DNA of 64,000 bases from assembly GCF_009902005.1 (NCBI RefSeq), contig NZ_WUTT01000001.1:2800805-2864804 (forward strand), read 5' to 3'. The notes beneath the pieces were generated by a model. That model was not told where the DNA came from, did no database searches, and was given only the letters and a program-made list of their open reading frames with translations. Both the position numbers and the translations under genes were made by a program. The number at the start of each line of letters is the position of its first letter. Position 1 is the first letter of the stretch. Shown piece after piece: positions 1 through 7,929 of the stretch. The DNA comes from Halomonas alimentaria (lineage in GTDB: Bacteria; Pseudomonadota; Gammaproteobacteria; Pseudomonadales; Halomonadaceae).

Positions 1-65
1 TGAAACCGCTCAGCGCCGATGGTAGTGTGGGGTCTCCCCATGTGAGAGTAGGTCATCGTCAGGCA
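1..65 (+). rRNA. rrf: 5S ribosomal RNA, 3' part only
   Basis: The first 65 bases match the conserved 3' half of gammaproteobacterial 5S rRNA, including the GGTAGTGTGGGGTCTCCCC helix/loop and the terminal GTCATCGTCAGGC strand that pairs with the 5' end. The 5' part lies outside the window, so this is the distal end of an rRNA operon read on the plus strand. A strong terminator follows directly. The exact 3' end is estimated from the family and could differ by a base or two. Confidence 0.93.
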
Positions 66-75
66 CTTATTCAGA

Positions 76-113
76 AAAAGCCCCGAGCATCGTGAGATGG
101 TCGGGGCTTTTTT
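76..113 (+). terminator. rho-independent terminator of the rRNA operon
   Basis: Stem AAAAAGCCCCGA / TCGGGGCTTTTT with a 14-base loop, ending in a run of T. It lies about 10 bases past the 5S end, where an rrn operon is expected to stop. Confidence 0.88.
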
Positions 114-165
114 GCGTTCGTAGGAGGGGAGGTCAGCTCGCGGTCCTGGGCCCTGATGGCCGAGG

Positions 166-196
166 TTAGACTTTGGTCTTTATACCAAGGTATAAT
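166..196 (+). promoter_or_regulatory. putative sigma70 promoter with palindrome, small ORF 232-393
   Basis: A consensus -10 TATAAT lies at 191-196. A -35-like TTAGAC lies at 166-171, a long spacing of 19. Between them, CTTTGGT (171-177) and ACCAAGG (184-190) form an imperfect palindrome with a 6-base spacer. A repressor bound there would block the promoter. The -10 is good, the -35 is weak, and the operator reading is inference. Confidence 0.45.
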
Positions 197-231
197 GTTC
201 GCCATTATCAATAGAGCCAGAGGTCCTTGTC

Positions 232-393
232 ATGATCAAGTCGGTCGAAGCCTTTCCTGCCATCTGGGACCGCAGCGGAACCTCGCGCCGTGTCGTAAAG
301 CCTCTTCTGCGCGGCGTGTGGCGTGGAATGATCAAGCTGGCTGAAGCTCAGTGCGCTGCACATGCCCGCCGTGGTTTCATGCCCCACGTCTGA
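232..393 (+). CDS. small hypothetical protein, 53 aa
   Basis: This short ATG-to-TGA frame begins MIKSVEAFPAIWD and ends ARRGFMPHV. An AGAGGT Shine-Dalgarno sequence lies 8 bases before the ATG, a TATAAT promoter lies upstream, and a terminator follows 44 bases after the stop, so it has all the parts of a single-gene transcription unit. The product is basic and probably helical, with one Cys and no clear signal peptide or membrane segment. I do not recognise the family. It sits between the rRNA operon and gdhA on the opposite strand to gdhA. An alternative is that the transcript is a regulatory RNA and the ORF is incidental. Confidence 0.5.
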   Translation: MIKSVEAFPAIWDRSGTSRRVVKPLLRGVWRGMIKLAEAQCAAHARRGFMPHV

Positions 394-436
394 GCCTCGT
401 CGCTTGCCGAGCCGGTCGGCGATACAGGCAACAACA

Positions 437-466
437 GAAAAGCCCGGACCATGTGGTCCGGGCTTT
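437..466. terminator. bidirectional rho-independent terminator
   Basis: Near-perfect hairpin AAAAGCCCGGACC / GGTCCGGGCTTTT. It has T runs on both strands, so it can end the small plus-strand ORF and the minus-strand gdhA, whose stop is at 495. Confidence 0.85.
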
Positions 467-494
467 TGCGTAGTGATGCTTCGGGGCGTGTGTC

Positions 495-1847
495 TTACAC
501 CACGCCCTGGTCGATCATCGCATCGGCCACCTTGCGGAAACCGGCAATATTGGCACCCAGCACCAGGTTGGTGGGTTCGCCGAACTCCTCGGCGGTATCG
601 GCGCACTGGCGGTGAATATTGGCCATGATCTCCTTGAGCTTCTCGTCGACCTTCTCCAGCGGCCACTGCTCCATGCTGCTGTTCTGGGCCATCTCCAGCT
701 GGCTGGTCGCCACACCGCCGGCATTGGCAGCCTTGCCGGGTCCGTAGGCGATCTTCGCCTCGAGGAAGCGGTCCACGGCATCTGCGGTGGAGGGCATGTT
801 GGCGCCTTCGCTGATGCAGTAGACGCCGTTGTCCAGCAGGGCCTGGGCGTCGTCGGCGGTGAGTTCGTTCTGGGTGGCGCAGGGGAAGGCGGCATCGGCC
901 TTGATACGCCAGACCGCGTGGCCACCCTCGGGGTACTCGCCGGCCGGAATGTAGGTCGCTTCGGGGTGCTGCTCCAGATAGGCCTCCAGCGAAGCGCGCT
1001 TGACCTCCTTGAGCTCCTTGAGCAGGTCAAGGTCGATGCCGCGGGCGTCATGCAGGGTGCCGCGGGAGTCGGAGCAGGTCACCGGCTTGGCGCCCATCTC
1101 GTAGAGCTTCTCGATGGTGTAGATCGCCACGTTACCGGCGCCGGAGACCAGGCAGGTCTTGCCTTCGAGGGCCTTGCCGAGGGCTTCCAGCATGTTCTGG
1201 GCGAAGTAGACCGCGCCGTAGCCGGTAGCCTCCTTGCGACCGATTGAGCCGCCCCAGTCCAGCCCCTTGCCGGTGAGTACGCCCTCATAGCGGCCGGTCA
1301 GGCGCTTGTACTGGCCGTAGAGGTAGCCGATCTCACGGCCGCCGACACCGATGTCGCCAGCGGGGACGTCGGTGTGCGGGCCGATATGCCGATACAGCTC
1401 GGACATGAAGGCCTGGCAGAAGCGCATGATCTCGCCATCGGACTTGCCCTTGGGGTCGAAGTCCGAGCCGCCCTTGCCGCCACCGATGGGCAGGCCGGTG
1501 AGGGCATTCTTGAAGATCTGCTCGAAGCCGAGGAACTTGATGGTGCCGGAGGTGACACTGGGGTGGAAGCGCAGCCCACCCTTGTAGGGGCCCAGCGCCG
1601 AGTTGAACTGGATGCGGTAACCCTTGTTCACCTGGACGCGGCCGTCGTCGTCGGTCCAGCAGATGCGGAACATGATCTGGCGCTCGGGTTCCACGATGCG
1701 CTCGATGATGCTGTGGTCCAGGTAGTGGGGGCTGTGCTGGAACAGCGGACGCAGGCACTCCAGGACTTCCTCGGCGGCCTGGTAGAACTCGGTCTGGGCA
1801 GGGCTGCTCTTGCGAAGGTTTTCCAGGGTATCGTGAACGTAGGGCAT
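495..1847 (-). CDS. gdhA: NADP-type glutamate dehydrogenase
   Basis: Cytoplasmic hexameric enzyme that makes glutamate from 2-oxoglutarate and ammonia with NAD(P)H. The 450 aa length fits the short GdhA class (E. coli 447). The active-site Lys lies in GLPIGGGKGG (K125), a conserved Asp in VPAGDIGVGG (D165), and the Rossmann loop GAGNVA at 236-241. Two adjacent ATGs are possible. I chose the second (1847) because AGGA lies 7 bases before it but only 4 before the first. In a halophile, glutamate is both the nitrogen entry point and a compatible solute. The gene has its own promoter (1920-1947) and terminator and is divergent from rlmM. Confidence 0.95.
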   Translation of the reverse strand: MPYVHDTLENLRKSSPAQTEFYQAAEEVLECLRPLFQHSPHYLDHSIIERIVEPERQIMFRICWTDDDGRVQVNKGYRIQFNSALGPYKGGLRFHPSVTSGTIKFLGFEQIFKNALTGLPIGGGKGGSDFDPKGKSDGEIMRFCQAFMSELYRHIGPHTDVPAGDIGVGGREIGYLYGQYKRLTGRYEGVLTGKGLDWGGSIGRKEATGYGAVYFAQNMLEALGKALEGKTCLVSGAGNVAIYTIEKLYEMGAKPVTCSDSRGTLHDARGIDLDLLKELKEVKRASLEAYLEQHPEATYIPAGEYPEGGHAVWRIKADAAFPCATQNELTADDAQALLDNGVYCISEGANMPSTADAVDRFLEAKIAYGPGKAANAGGVATSQLEMAQNSSMEQWPLEKVDEKLKEIMANIHRQCADTAEEFGEPTNLVLGANIAGFRKVADAMIDQGVV

Positions 1848-1919
1848 CATCGTTTCCTGTGTGAGTGAATGTGCCGGCCGCAACAGGCCAATCTGAAAGT
1901 GGTTTCCACGGGCAACGAC

Positions 1920-1947
1920 TATATAGCAATGCACCATTATGCAGCAA
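1920..1947 (-). promoter_or_regulatory. putative sigma70 promoter of gdhA; gap 1848-2187
   Basis: Read on the minus strand: -35 TTGCTG (1942-1947), a 16-base spacer, then -10 TATATA (1920-1925). This would give a leader of roughly 65 bases before gdhA. The rest of the 340-base divergent gap to rlmM is clearly more AT-rich than the neighbouring genes. I found no strong second promoter or long palindrome in it. Confidence 0.5.
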
Positions 1948-2187
1948 ATGTATGGGTCATGCGCTCGTTAGACATTGTTATGAGCCAAACACGCTTGTAA
2001 ATCCGGAAAACACTTGCACCCAATTCATGCATCGATATTTCTTCATAGATGGTTTTTAAACGCAGGTTGCGTGATGTCTGCAATCCTTTACCGGCTTTCC
2101 TCGTGGGAAGCGTGGTGCTAAGGTGCTTCGCCCCCGGTTGCCCCGGCAGGGGCGGGGCCATAGGCATACACAGAAACAAGGTGCGGC

Positions 2188-3267
2188 ATGGAGAAGACGA
2201 TGACTTACCCGGGGGAGCTGCTCTGCTACTGTCGGCCTGGTTTCGAGCCCGATCTGGCAGCCGAGCTGGCCGACAAGGTCACGGCGCTCGGCAGAGAAGG
2301 TGAGGCTCACTACACGCAGGCCGATGGCTTCGTGCGTTTCCTGCTGCCTGAAGGCGAGGCAGCCAACGGCCTGCATCGTGACCTGCCGCTGACAGGGCTG
2401 GTCTTCGCCCGGCAGAGCCTGGTGGCTCTGCCACCACTGCTGCTGACGCGTGATGACCGGCTAACGCCGATCATCGACCAGGTGGTGGCCAGCGGCTGGA
2501 GCTTCGAGAGCCTGTGGCAGGAGACCCCGGATACCAACGAGGGCAAGGCGCTGTCCGGGCTGGCCAAGGCGCTGGAGAGGCCACTGACCTCGCTGCTGAC
2601 CAAGCGCAAGGCACTGCGTCGCAAGGCCGGCGGGCGGCGGCTCCATCTGCTGTGGAGTGCCGGTGATCGTGTGCAGCTGGGCATGAGTTTTCCAGGCAAT
2701 CGCAGCGAGCTGCCGGGCGGCATTCGTCGCCTGCGCTTCCCGAAAGCGGCGCCCAGCCGTTCCACCCTCAAGCTGGAGGAGGCGTGGCATGAGTTCGTGC
2801 CGCGCGCTGAGTGGGACGAGCGTCTCGGTCAGGGCATGCAGGCGGCGGATCTGGGGGCGGCGCCCGGCGGCTGGACCTGGCAGCTGGTGCAGCGCGGCAT
2901 GCATGTCTACGCCATCGACAACGGCCCCATGGACAAGGCACTGATGGCCACCGGGCAGGTCGAGCACCTGCACGAGGATGGTTTTACCTGGGAGCCCCCG
3001 TATCGCCTCGACTGGCTGGTCTGCGATATCGTCGACAAGCCGTCACGGGTCGAGGCGATGGTGGAGCGCTGGCTGGTTAGGCGTTGGTGCCGAGAGGCGG
3101 TCTTCAACCTCAAGTTGCCGATGAAGCGACGCTGGCCCGAAGTGGAAGCCTGCCTGGGACGGCTCGCCGAGGCGCTGGAGGCTGCCAGGGTCGACGCCGA
3201 GATTGCCTGCCGTCACCTCTACCATGATCGTGAAGAGGTGACGGTGCATGTGCGCCTGCGGGGGTGA
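2188..3267 (+). CDS. rlmM: 23S rRNA 2'-O-ribose methyltransferase RlmM (C2498)
   Basis: SAM-dependent enzyme that methylates the ribose of C2498 in 23S rRNA (role from the E. coli family member). The 359 aa product has the RlmM start region with CRPGFEPDLAAEL, a THUMP-like N-terminal half, and a C-terminal Rossmann methyltransferase domain with the SAM motif DLGAAPGGWTWQL. Catalytic residues of the K-D-K-E type are visible (LDWLVCDIVDKP, FNLKLPMKRRW). The start is uncertain: ATG 2188 has AAGGTG upstream, while ATG 2200 has GGAGA at 5 bases and begins closer to E. coli RlmM. The stop lies 3 bases from that of the convergent ABM gene. Confidence 0.93.
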   Translation: MEKTMTYPGELLCYCRPGFEPDLAAELADKVTALGREGEAHYTQADGFVRFLLPEGEAANGLHRDLPLTGLVFARQSLVALPPLLLTRDDRLTPIIDQVVASGWSFESLWQETPDTNEGKALSGLAKALERPLTSLLTKRKALRRKAGGRRLHLLWSAGDRVQLGMSFPGNRSELPGGIRRLRFPKAAPSRSTLKLEEAWHEFVPRAEWDERLGQGMQAADLGAAPGGWTWQLVQRGMHVYAIDNGPMDKALMATGQVEHLHEDGFTWEPPYRLDWLVCDIVDKPSRVEAMVERWLVRRWCREAVFNLKLPMKRRWPEVEACLGRLAEALEAARVDAEIACRHLYHDREEVTVHVRLRG

Positions 3268-3270
3268 TGC

Positions 3271-3561
3271 TCAGTGGGCGGTGGGCTCGTAGATGCGGAT
3301 GCGCTCCTCCTCGGTCAGCAGTGGCAGCAGCCGCTGCATCACCCGGGTGCGGGTCTCGCTGGAGTACCACTCCTTCCAGGCGCGCATGTCGCGCCACTTG
3401 GTGATCATCAGACGCCGGTCACTGTGCCCCAGTTCCACGAGACTCTCGCCACCCACGAAGCCCCTGGCGCCCAGGGACTCACGCATGGCCTCGCGGGCAG
3501 CCTCCTCGTACTCCTCCTCGAGACCGGGCATGATACGGCGTTCGATAATGATCTTGATCAT
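3271..3561 (-). CDS. antibiotic biosynthesis monooxygenase (ABM) domain protein
   Basis: A 96 aa single-domain protein starting MIKIIIERRIMPGLE. It has the beta-alpha-beta pattern of the ABM/dimeric alpha-beta barrel fold, including GFVGGESL, a central RRLMITKWRDMRAWKEWY and a charged C-terminus. Members include heme-degrading and quinol monooxygenases, but many are uncharacterised. No heme-ligand motif lets me choose a substrate. The ATG at 3561 was chosen because homology-like sequence starts there and GGAG lies about 9 bases upstream; the longer frame adds only 12 unlikely residues. It is divergent from tusA with a 46-base gap. Confidence 0.75.
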   Translation of the reverse strand: MIKIIIERRIMPGLEEEYEEAAREAMRESLGARGFVGGESLVELGHSDRRLMITKWRDMRAWKEWYSSETRTRVMQRLLPLLTEEERIRIYEPTAH

Positions 3562-3607
3562 CTTGCAGGCTCCGACTGATTTTCTTAAGCAACCCACGAG
3601 GTCCTCG

Positions 3608-3847
3608 ATGGCGGAGATACCCGACTTTCACGCCGAACTCGATACCACCGGGCTCTACTGTCCCGAGCCGATCATGCTGATGCACAACAAGGTCCGCGAT
3701 ATGCAGGCGGGCGAAGTGCTGAAGGTGATTGCCAGCGATCCGGCTACCACCCGCGACGTGCCCAGATTCTGCCAGTTCCTGGGCCATGAGCTGGTCGATC
3801 AGCGGCAGCTCGGAGACAGTTACCTCTACTTTATCCGGTTAGGCTAA
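3608..3847 (+). CDS. tusA: sulfur carrier protein TusA
   Basis: A 79 aa protein of the TusA/SirA family, which accepts persulfide sulfur from a cysteine desulfurase and passes it on for tRNA 2-thiolation or molybdopterin synthesis. The family signature LDTTGLYCPEPIM carries the sulfur-binding Cys of the CPxP motif. The length matches E. coli TusA (81). The C-terminal half shows the expected DPATTRDVPRFCQFLGHEL segment with a second Cys. It is transcribed alone, convergent with the hypothetical gene at 3868. Confidence 0.9.
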   Translation: MAEIPDFHAELDTTGLYCPEPIMLMHNKVRDMQAGEVLKVIASDPATTRDVPRFCQFLGHELVDQRQLGDSYLYFIRLG

Positions 3848-3867
3848 TTCTGTCCCGGCCCTGTTGG

Positions 3868-4575
3868 TCAGGTTCCGGGGTCGCTCTCCGGCATCACCAT
3901 CAGGGCCAGTGCCTCCAGGATCGCAGGGTCTTCCTGACGGATGCGGTTGGCTATCTGACGCTGGAAGAAGTAGACCAGTCGGTGGCGGCTGTGTCCGGGA
4001 TAGAGGCAGGCATCGCCGAGCAGGATAGGCGTCTCCTCGACGCGGCGCTCGTCGGCCAGCAGCGCTTCGATCTTGCCGTCGCTGTAGAGGCGCCAGCCGA
4101 ACACCTGCTTTAGCTGCCAGGGTGCATCGCCGTCGTCCATGCACAGGGCATGGGTGCCCTGAATCTCGGGCAACTGCTGGATCAGGGTGACCTGCTCGGT
4201 CTCCTCATAGTCGAAGTAGTTCGCGGCGTGCTCCAGCTCCATCAGCTTGTGCTCCGGCGCTACCTCGAACAGCTCTTCGGTCTCGGGGTCTCGGTAGCCG
4301 ACGAAGCGGCCGTGCTCGTCGTCATCGAGGCGATGGCAGGGCGTCAACGACTCCATCCACGCCACCAGTCCGACCACTTCACCATCCTCGCGCAGGCCCC
4401 AGGCCAGCAGCGGCATGCCATACAGGGTGTCCGGGCTGGAATCCAGGCGATACACCATCTCGAGCCCATCGAGTTCCGGTGCCAGTCGTATCAGGCGGCG
4501 TCTGGCCTGCTGACGCTGGCGCCTTGCTTCCAGGTCGATGACCCGGGCGGAGCGGGGTGACAGCTGGGTTCCCAT
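3868..4575 (-). CDS. conserved hypothetical protein, 235 aa
   Basis: I do not recognise a named family. The product is acidic, with a basic N-terminal helix rich in Arg/Gln (RVIDLEARRQRQQARRRLIRLAP) followed by an alpha/beta region containing YGMPLLAWGLREDGEVVGLVAWMESL. There is no signal peptide or membrane segment, so it is probably cytoplasmic. The N-terminal Arg-rich helix could contact nucleic acid or a partner protein (inference). It ends convergent with tusA and is separated from the DUF3080 gene upstream by about 155 bases. Confidence 0.6.
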   Translation of the reverse strand: MGTQLSPRSARVIDLEARRQRQQARRRLIRLAPELDGLEMVYRLDSSPDTLYGMPLLAWGLREDGEVVGLVAWMESLTPCHRLDDDEHGRFVGYRDPETEELFEVAPEHKLMELEHAANYFDYEETEQVTLIQQLPEIQGTHALCMDDGDAPWQLKQVFGWRLYSDGKIEALLADERRVEETPILLGDACLYPGHSRHRLVYFFQRQIANRIRQEDPAILEALALMVMPESDPGT

Positions 4576-4731
4576 GGCGTCTCTCCAGGTGCTGCTTGAT
4601 CACGGGACCGGGCCGGGTGGCGGGCTCCCCGGGCCGGCGCGAAGCGCTCTGCGTCACTCAGGCACCACCAATAGCATAGACCCACCCCCAGGTTAAGCCC
4701 TGTGGCCTTGGGCCACCGTCGGGATAGACGC

Positions 4732-5784
4732 TCAACAGCGCGATGCCAGGCGGTGTCGCCGCTCCAGATGGCCTTGCATGGCCTGGCGAAAGCGGGGTAA
4801 AGGCGCCTCGTTGCGCTGTCGCGAGAGCCACGCCTGGCGGTACGCCTCCACATCGTCGGGCGGCGCTTTCAGGCTGGCGAAGAGCGGTTCCAGGCCCATG
4901 AGCCAGGCCGCGGCCGCGTCATCCAGTGCCTCCAGCCAGGCGGCGAGCCGTCGGGCCTCGGGGGTCTGCTGCAGGTCGGCGGTGAAGTCTCCTGTGGGGC
5001 AGTGCCCGGGGGTGGAGAGTGCCCGGTCGAGCAGGGCATTGGCTTCAGTGAGGCGCTGTTCGGCGAGCAGCAGGGTTCGCAGCAGCTCTGCCGTGTAGGG
5101 GCGGTCGTTGAGTGCCTGCAGGTGGTCCTCCAGCCTATCAGGGCTGGGTAGCGGTCGGTCTGCCTCGAAGGGGGCACGGCTCAGCTCGTGGAGATAGTCG
5201 AGGGCGGCCAGCTGCTCGCCTGGAGGCGCCAGGGCTTCCGGTGCCAGGGCGGAGCTGACCCGCGAAAAGCTATGCGCCCACTCCTCCGACCCGAACAACC
5301 CGTTCCAGATCGCGCGGGGCAGTTGCTCGCGCTTGGTCACGGTGAGCCGCTCTAGGCGGGCGAGATCATCCGCGGCGAGGCGCTCCGCCACCTCGCCCGA
5401 CAGACATGACTCCAGGCGCCGCCAGAGCTCGAGCTCGTATTGCCAGCGCTGGCTGGCCGGTGCCACACGGCCCAGGGTGCTGTTGCGCTCGGCGACCAGG
5501 GTGGTGATGTGGCATTCGCGCAGGGCGTGGATGTCGAGCATGCCTTCGCGGGTCTCGGGAATGTTCACGCGGCGTTCGCGCAGTTCGGGGAAGGCGCCGA
5601 TATTGCGGGGCTTGGCGTGCTCGGGGGGTGCCAGGTCGAGCCGCTCGGCGAGGGCTCGCTGGTAGTCGCGGAGCAGGTGGTCACTGGCGTCGTTGCCGCC
5701 GCAGCCGACCAGGCTTACCGACAGGACGATGCCCACGCCGACGCGGCGCAGTGAGTCAGGGATGGAGCGGGTCGCGTTCGCCAT
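4732..5784 (-). CDS. DUF3080 family lipoprotein
   Basis: A 350 aa exported lipoprotein. After MANATRSIPDSLRRVG comes a hydrophobic stretch and the lipobox LVGC, so Cys28 should be lipidated. The mature part is strongly helical and rich in Leu, Ala, Arg and Glu, which fits DUF3080, a family of unknown function in Halomonas and Pseudomonas. The ATG overlaps the end of the MATE gene by 29 bases, with AAGGCGG upstream, so the two are probably translationally coupled. Lipid anchoring is read from the sequence; the role is unknown. Confidence 0.75.
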   Translation of the reverse strand: MANATRSIPDSLRRVGVGIVLSVSLVGCGGNDASDHLLRDYQRALAERLDLAPPEHAKPRNIGAFPELRERRVNIPETREGMLDIHALRECHITTLVAERNSTLGRVAPASQRWQYELELWRRLESCLSGEVAERLAADDLARLERLTVTKREQLPRAIWNGLFGSEEWAHSFSRVSSALAPEALAPPGEQLAALDYLHELSRAPFEADRPLPSPDRLEDHLQALNDRPYTAELLRTLLLAEQRLTEANALLDRALSTPGHCPTGDFTADLQQTPEARRLAAWLEALDDAAAAWLMGLEPLFASLKAPPDDVEAYRQAWLSRQRNEAPLPRFRQAMQGHLERRHRLASRC

Positions 5785-7204
5785 GGGCCACCGCCTTGCC
5801 GATTCGTCTCAGTCGCTCGCCGAGCATCACCGCGGCAGCGGTGAGCCCGCCGATCAGGCCGATCCAGTAGCCATGCACACCGAGAGGCTCGACGAGTCCG
5901 GGAATGCCGCGGGTGCCCAGCCAGTGACCGCCGGCCATGCCCACCAGCCAGTAGGAAGCCAGCGTGATCACCATGATGATACGCGTATCCTTGTAGCCGC
6001 GCAGCGCACCGGCCAGGTTGACCTGCAGTGAATCGGAGACCTGGTAGATCATGGCCAGCAGCACCAGCGACAGGGCCAGGCTGGCCACTTCGGCGTCGCG
6101 GGTATAGAGACCGATCACCGGTTCCGCGGTAAAGCGCAGCAGCAGGCCGTTGAACAGTGCCACGGCGAGGCAGACGGTGATGCCGTGCCAGGCCACCCGC
6201 CGAGCATAGCTCGGGCGGCCCTGGCCGAGCACGTTGCCCACGCGCACCGTCAGCGCCATGCTCAGCGACAGCGGGAGCATGAACAGGATGGACGTGTAGT
6301 TGAGCGCCACCTGATGGGCGGCCACGGTGATCTCACCCAGGCTGGCGATGAACAGGGCGATCAGCGTGAACAGCGTGACCTCGACGAAGATCGCCACGCC
6401 GATGGGCAATCCCACGTAGAGCAGCTCGCCGATCATCCGCCGCCGAGGGGGGCTGGGGGCGTGCCACAGCGAGACCTCGCCATAGGCTCGCGAGTGGCGG
6501 GTATAGAGCACCATGGCCAGGCACATGGTCCACAGCGACAGCGCCGTGGCGATGCCGCAGCCCAAGGCTCCCAGGGCTGGCAGCGTTTGAATCCAGCCCG
6601 GCAGCCAGCTGCCCAGCAGGTCGCTGAGACCCTCGCCGCCGTAGATCAGCACGAAGTTGCTGGGCACATTGACCGCGAGGCCCAGCAGGCTGATCCACAG
6701 CGAGGGACGGGTGTGATTCATGCCGTCGGAGAAGGCGCGCAGGGCCTGGAAGAGGGCGGCTCCGGGCATGCCGAAGGCGACCGCGAAGAGGTAGCTGCGG
6801 GAGCGCTCCGCCACCGCTTCGGGCACGTCCATCAGGGTGAAGATCGGGCCCACTGCGAACCACAGCAGGGTAGCGGCCAGCGCCCCCAGTGCCAGGGCCA
6901 CCCACAATCCCTGGTGCACGTTGGGGCCGATCTCGCCTCCGCGTCGGCCACCCAGCAGCTGAGCGACGATGGGCGTCAGCCCCATCAGGGTACCGGTCAT
7001 GAACAGCATCAGTGGCAGCCACAGGCTGGAGCCCACCGATACCGCCGCCAGGTCGGTGGCGCTCAGGCGTCCGGTCATCATCACGTCGGCCACGCTCATG
7101 CCGGCCTGGGCCAGCTGGGCACCGCAGATCGGCAGGGCCAGCACCAGCAGCGGGCGCGTCTCGCGGCGTGCGGTGTCGAGAAGGGTGGCAAGCGGGCGGC
7201 TCAA
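5756..7204 (-). CDS. MATE family multidrug efflux transporter (NorM/MdtK-like)
   Basis: Inner-membrane cation antiporter of 482 aa with about twelve membrane segments in two similar halves, the MATE layout. Visible family motifs include the N-terminal PICGAQLAQAGMSVADVMMTGRLS region, the loop GLTPIVAQLLGG, QALRAFSDG, and the matching second-half segments HQVALNYTSILFMLP and LQVNLAGALRGYKDT. NorM/MdtK members export cationic drugs using Na+ or H+; Na+ coupling would suit a halophile, but I cannot prove it from sequence. The downstream DUF3080 lipoprotein overlaps its 3' end. Confidence 0.9.
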   Translation of the reverse strand: MSRPLATLLDTARRETRPLLVLALPICGAQLAQAGMSVADVMMTGRLSATDLAAVSVGSSLWLPLMLFMTGTLMGLTPIVAQLLGGRRGGEIGPNVHQGLWVALALGALAATLLWFAVGPIFTLMDVPEAVAERSRSYLFAVAFGMPGAALFQALRAFSDGMNHTRPSLWISLLGLAVNVPSNFVLIYGGEGLSDLLGSWLPGWIQTLPALGALGCGIATALSLWTMCLAMVLYTRHSRAYGEVSLWHAPSPPRRRMIGELLYVGLPIGVAIFVEVTLFTLIALFIASLGEITVAAHQVALNYTSILFMLPLSLSMALTVRVGNVLGQGRPSYARRVAWHGITVCLAVALFNGLLLRFTAEPVIGLYTRDAEVASLALSLVLLAMIYQVSDSLQVNLAGALRGYKDTRIIMVITLASYWLVGMAGGHWLGTRGIPGLVEPLGVHGYWIGLIGGLTAAAVMLGERLRRIGKAVAHGERDPLHP

Positions 7205-7256
7205 GGGGTGCCCTCCATGCGGCCGGGAAGGGCGCTCATGCTAGCAAGGCCGAGCG

Positions 7257-7285
7257 TTTTTTACCCGTCTGGCGACGGGTATACT
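7257..7285 (+). promoter_or_regulatory. possible promoter/operator of epmC
   Basis: TATACT (7280-7285) resembles a -10. The T-run at 7257-7262 is 17 bases upstream but a poor -35. TACCCGT and ACGGGTA form a perfect 7-bp inverted repeat (7262-7281) overlapping the -10, which could be an operator. It lies in the divergent gap between the MATE gene and epmC. Confidence 0.35.
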
Positions 7286-7314
7286 GGCGCCTTACCCATG
7301 ACCACGGAGGCCGC

Positions 7315-7872
7315 GTGACACACCGCCTCGAGGACATCATCGCCCTGTTCGACGGCCTGTTCGAGGAGACTTACCGGACTCGCCTGGTACGCGGGGGGGA
7401 TGAACCCCTCTACCTGCCCGCCGACGCCGAGAGCCCCTGGCATCGAGTGATCTTCGCCCGCGGTTTCTTCACCAGCGCGCTGCACGAGATCAGCCACTGG
7501 TGCATCGCCGGCGCGCGGCGCCGCGAGCTGGAGGATTACGGTTACTGGTACCTGCCCGACGGTCGGGACGCCCGCCAGCAGCGTGACTTCGAGGCCGTGG
7601 AGGTGGCGCCCCAGGCGCTGGAACTGCTCTTCTCCCGGGCCTGTGGGCTGCGCTTTCACGTCAGCGTCGACAACCTCGACGGCGATGCCGAAGTGGATCG
7701 CGACGCCTTCCATGCCAAGGTCGAGGCGCGTGCCTGGCGCTATCTGAGCGAGGGCCTGCCACTTCGGGCCGAGGCGCTGCGCACTGCGTTGGCGACCTTC
7801 TACCGCGACGGCGCAGCACTCGACGAGGCGCTGGCGGCCGGTCGCGACCGGCTGCAGGTCGAGCCGGCCTGA
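7315..7872 (+). CDS. epmC: elongation factor P hydroxylase EpmC
   Basis: Hydroxylates the modified lysine of translation factor EF-P, the last step after EpmA/EpmB in E. coli. The 185 aa product carries the near-diagnostic stretches YLPADAESPWHRV, ALHEISHWCIAG (an HExxH-like metal site), YWYLPDGRDARQQ and FEAVEVAPQALE, all closely matching YfcM/EpmC. The start is GTG at 7315 with GGAGG 4 bases before it. A six-codon frame starting at ATG 7299 ends in a TGA that overlaps this GTG, so a tiny leader peptide coupling is possible. The partners epmA, epmB and efp are not in the window. Confidence 0.92.
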   Translation: MTHRLEDIIALFDGLFEETYRTRLVRGGDEPLYLPADAESPWHRVIFARGFFTSALHEISHWCIAGARRRELEDYGYWYLPDGRDARQQRDFEAVEVAPQALELLFSRACGLRFHVSVDNLDGDAEVDRDAFHAKVEARAWRYLSEGLPLRAEALRTALATFYRDGAALDEALAAGRDRLQVEPA

Positions 7873-7929
7873 AGCGTTGGCAAGCGTGAGTCGGCGGGTG
7901 CTGTTCGCAGCGGCCGCGAGCGGGCTAGG

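Noticed and set aside
7299..7318. Six-codon frame MTTEAA before epmC
   Set aside because: Its stop overlaps the GTG start, so coupling is possible, but a frame this short near a GGAGG arises easily by chance. Kept only as a remark under epmC.
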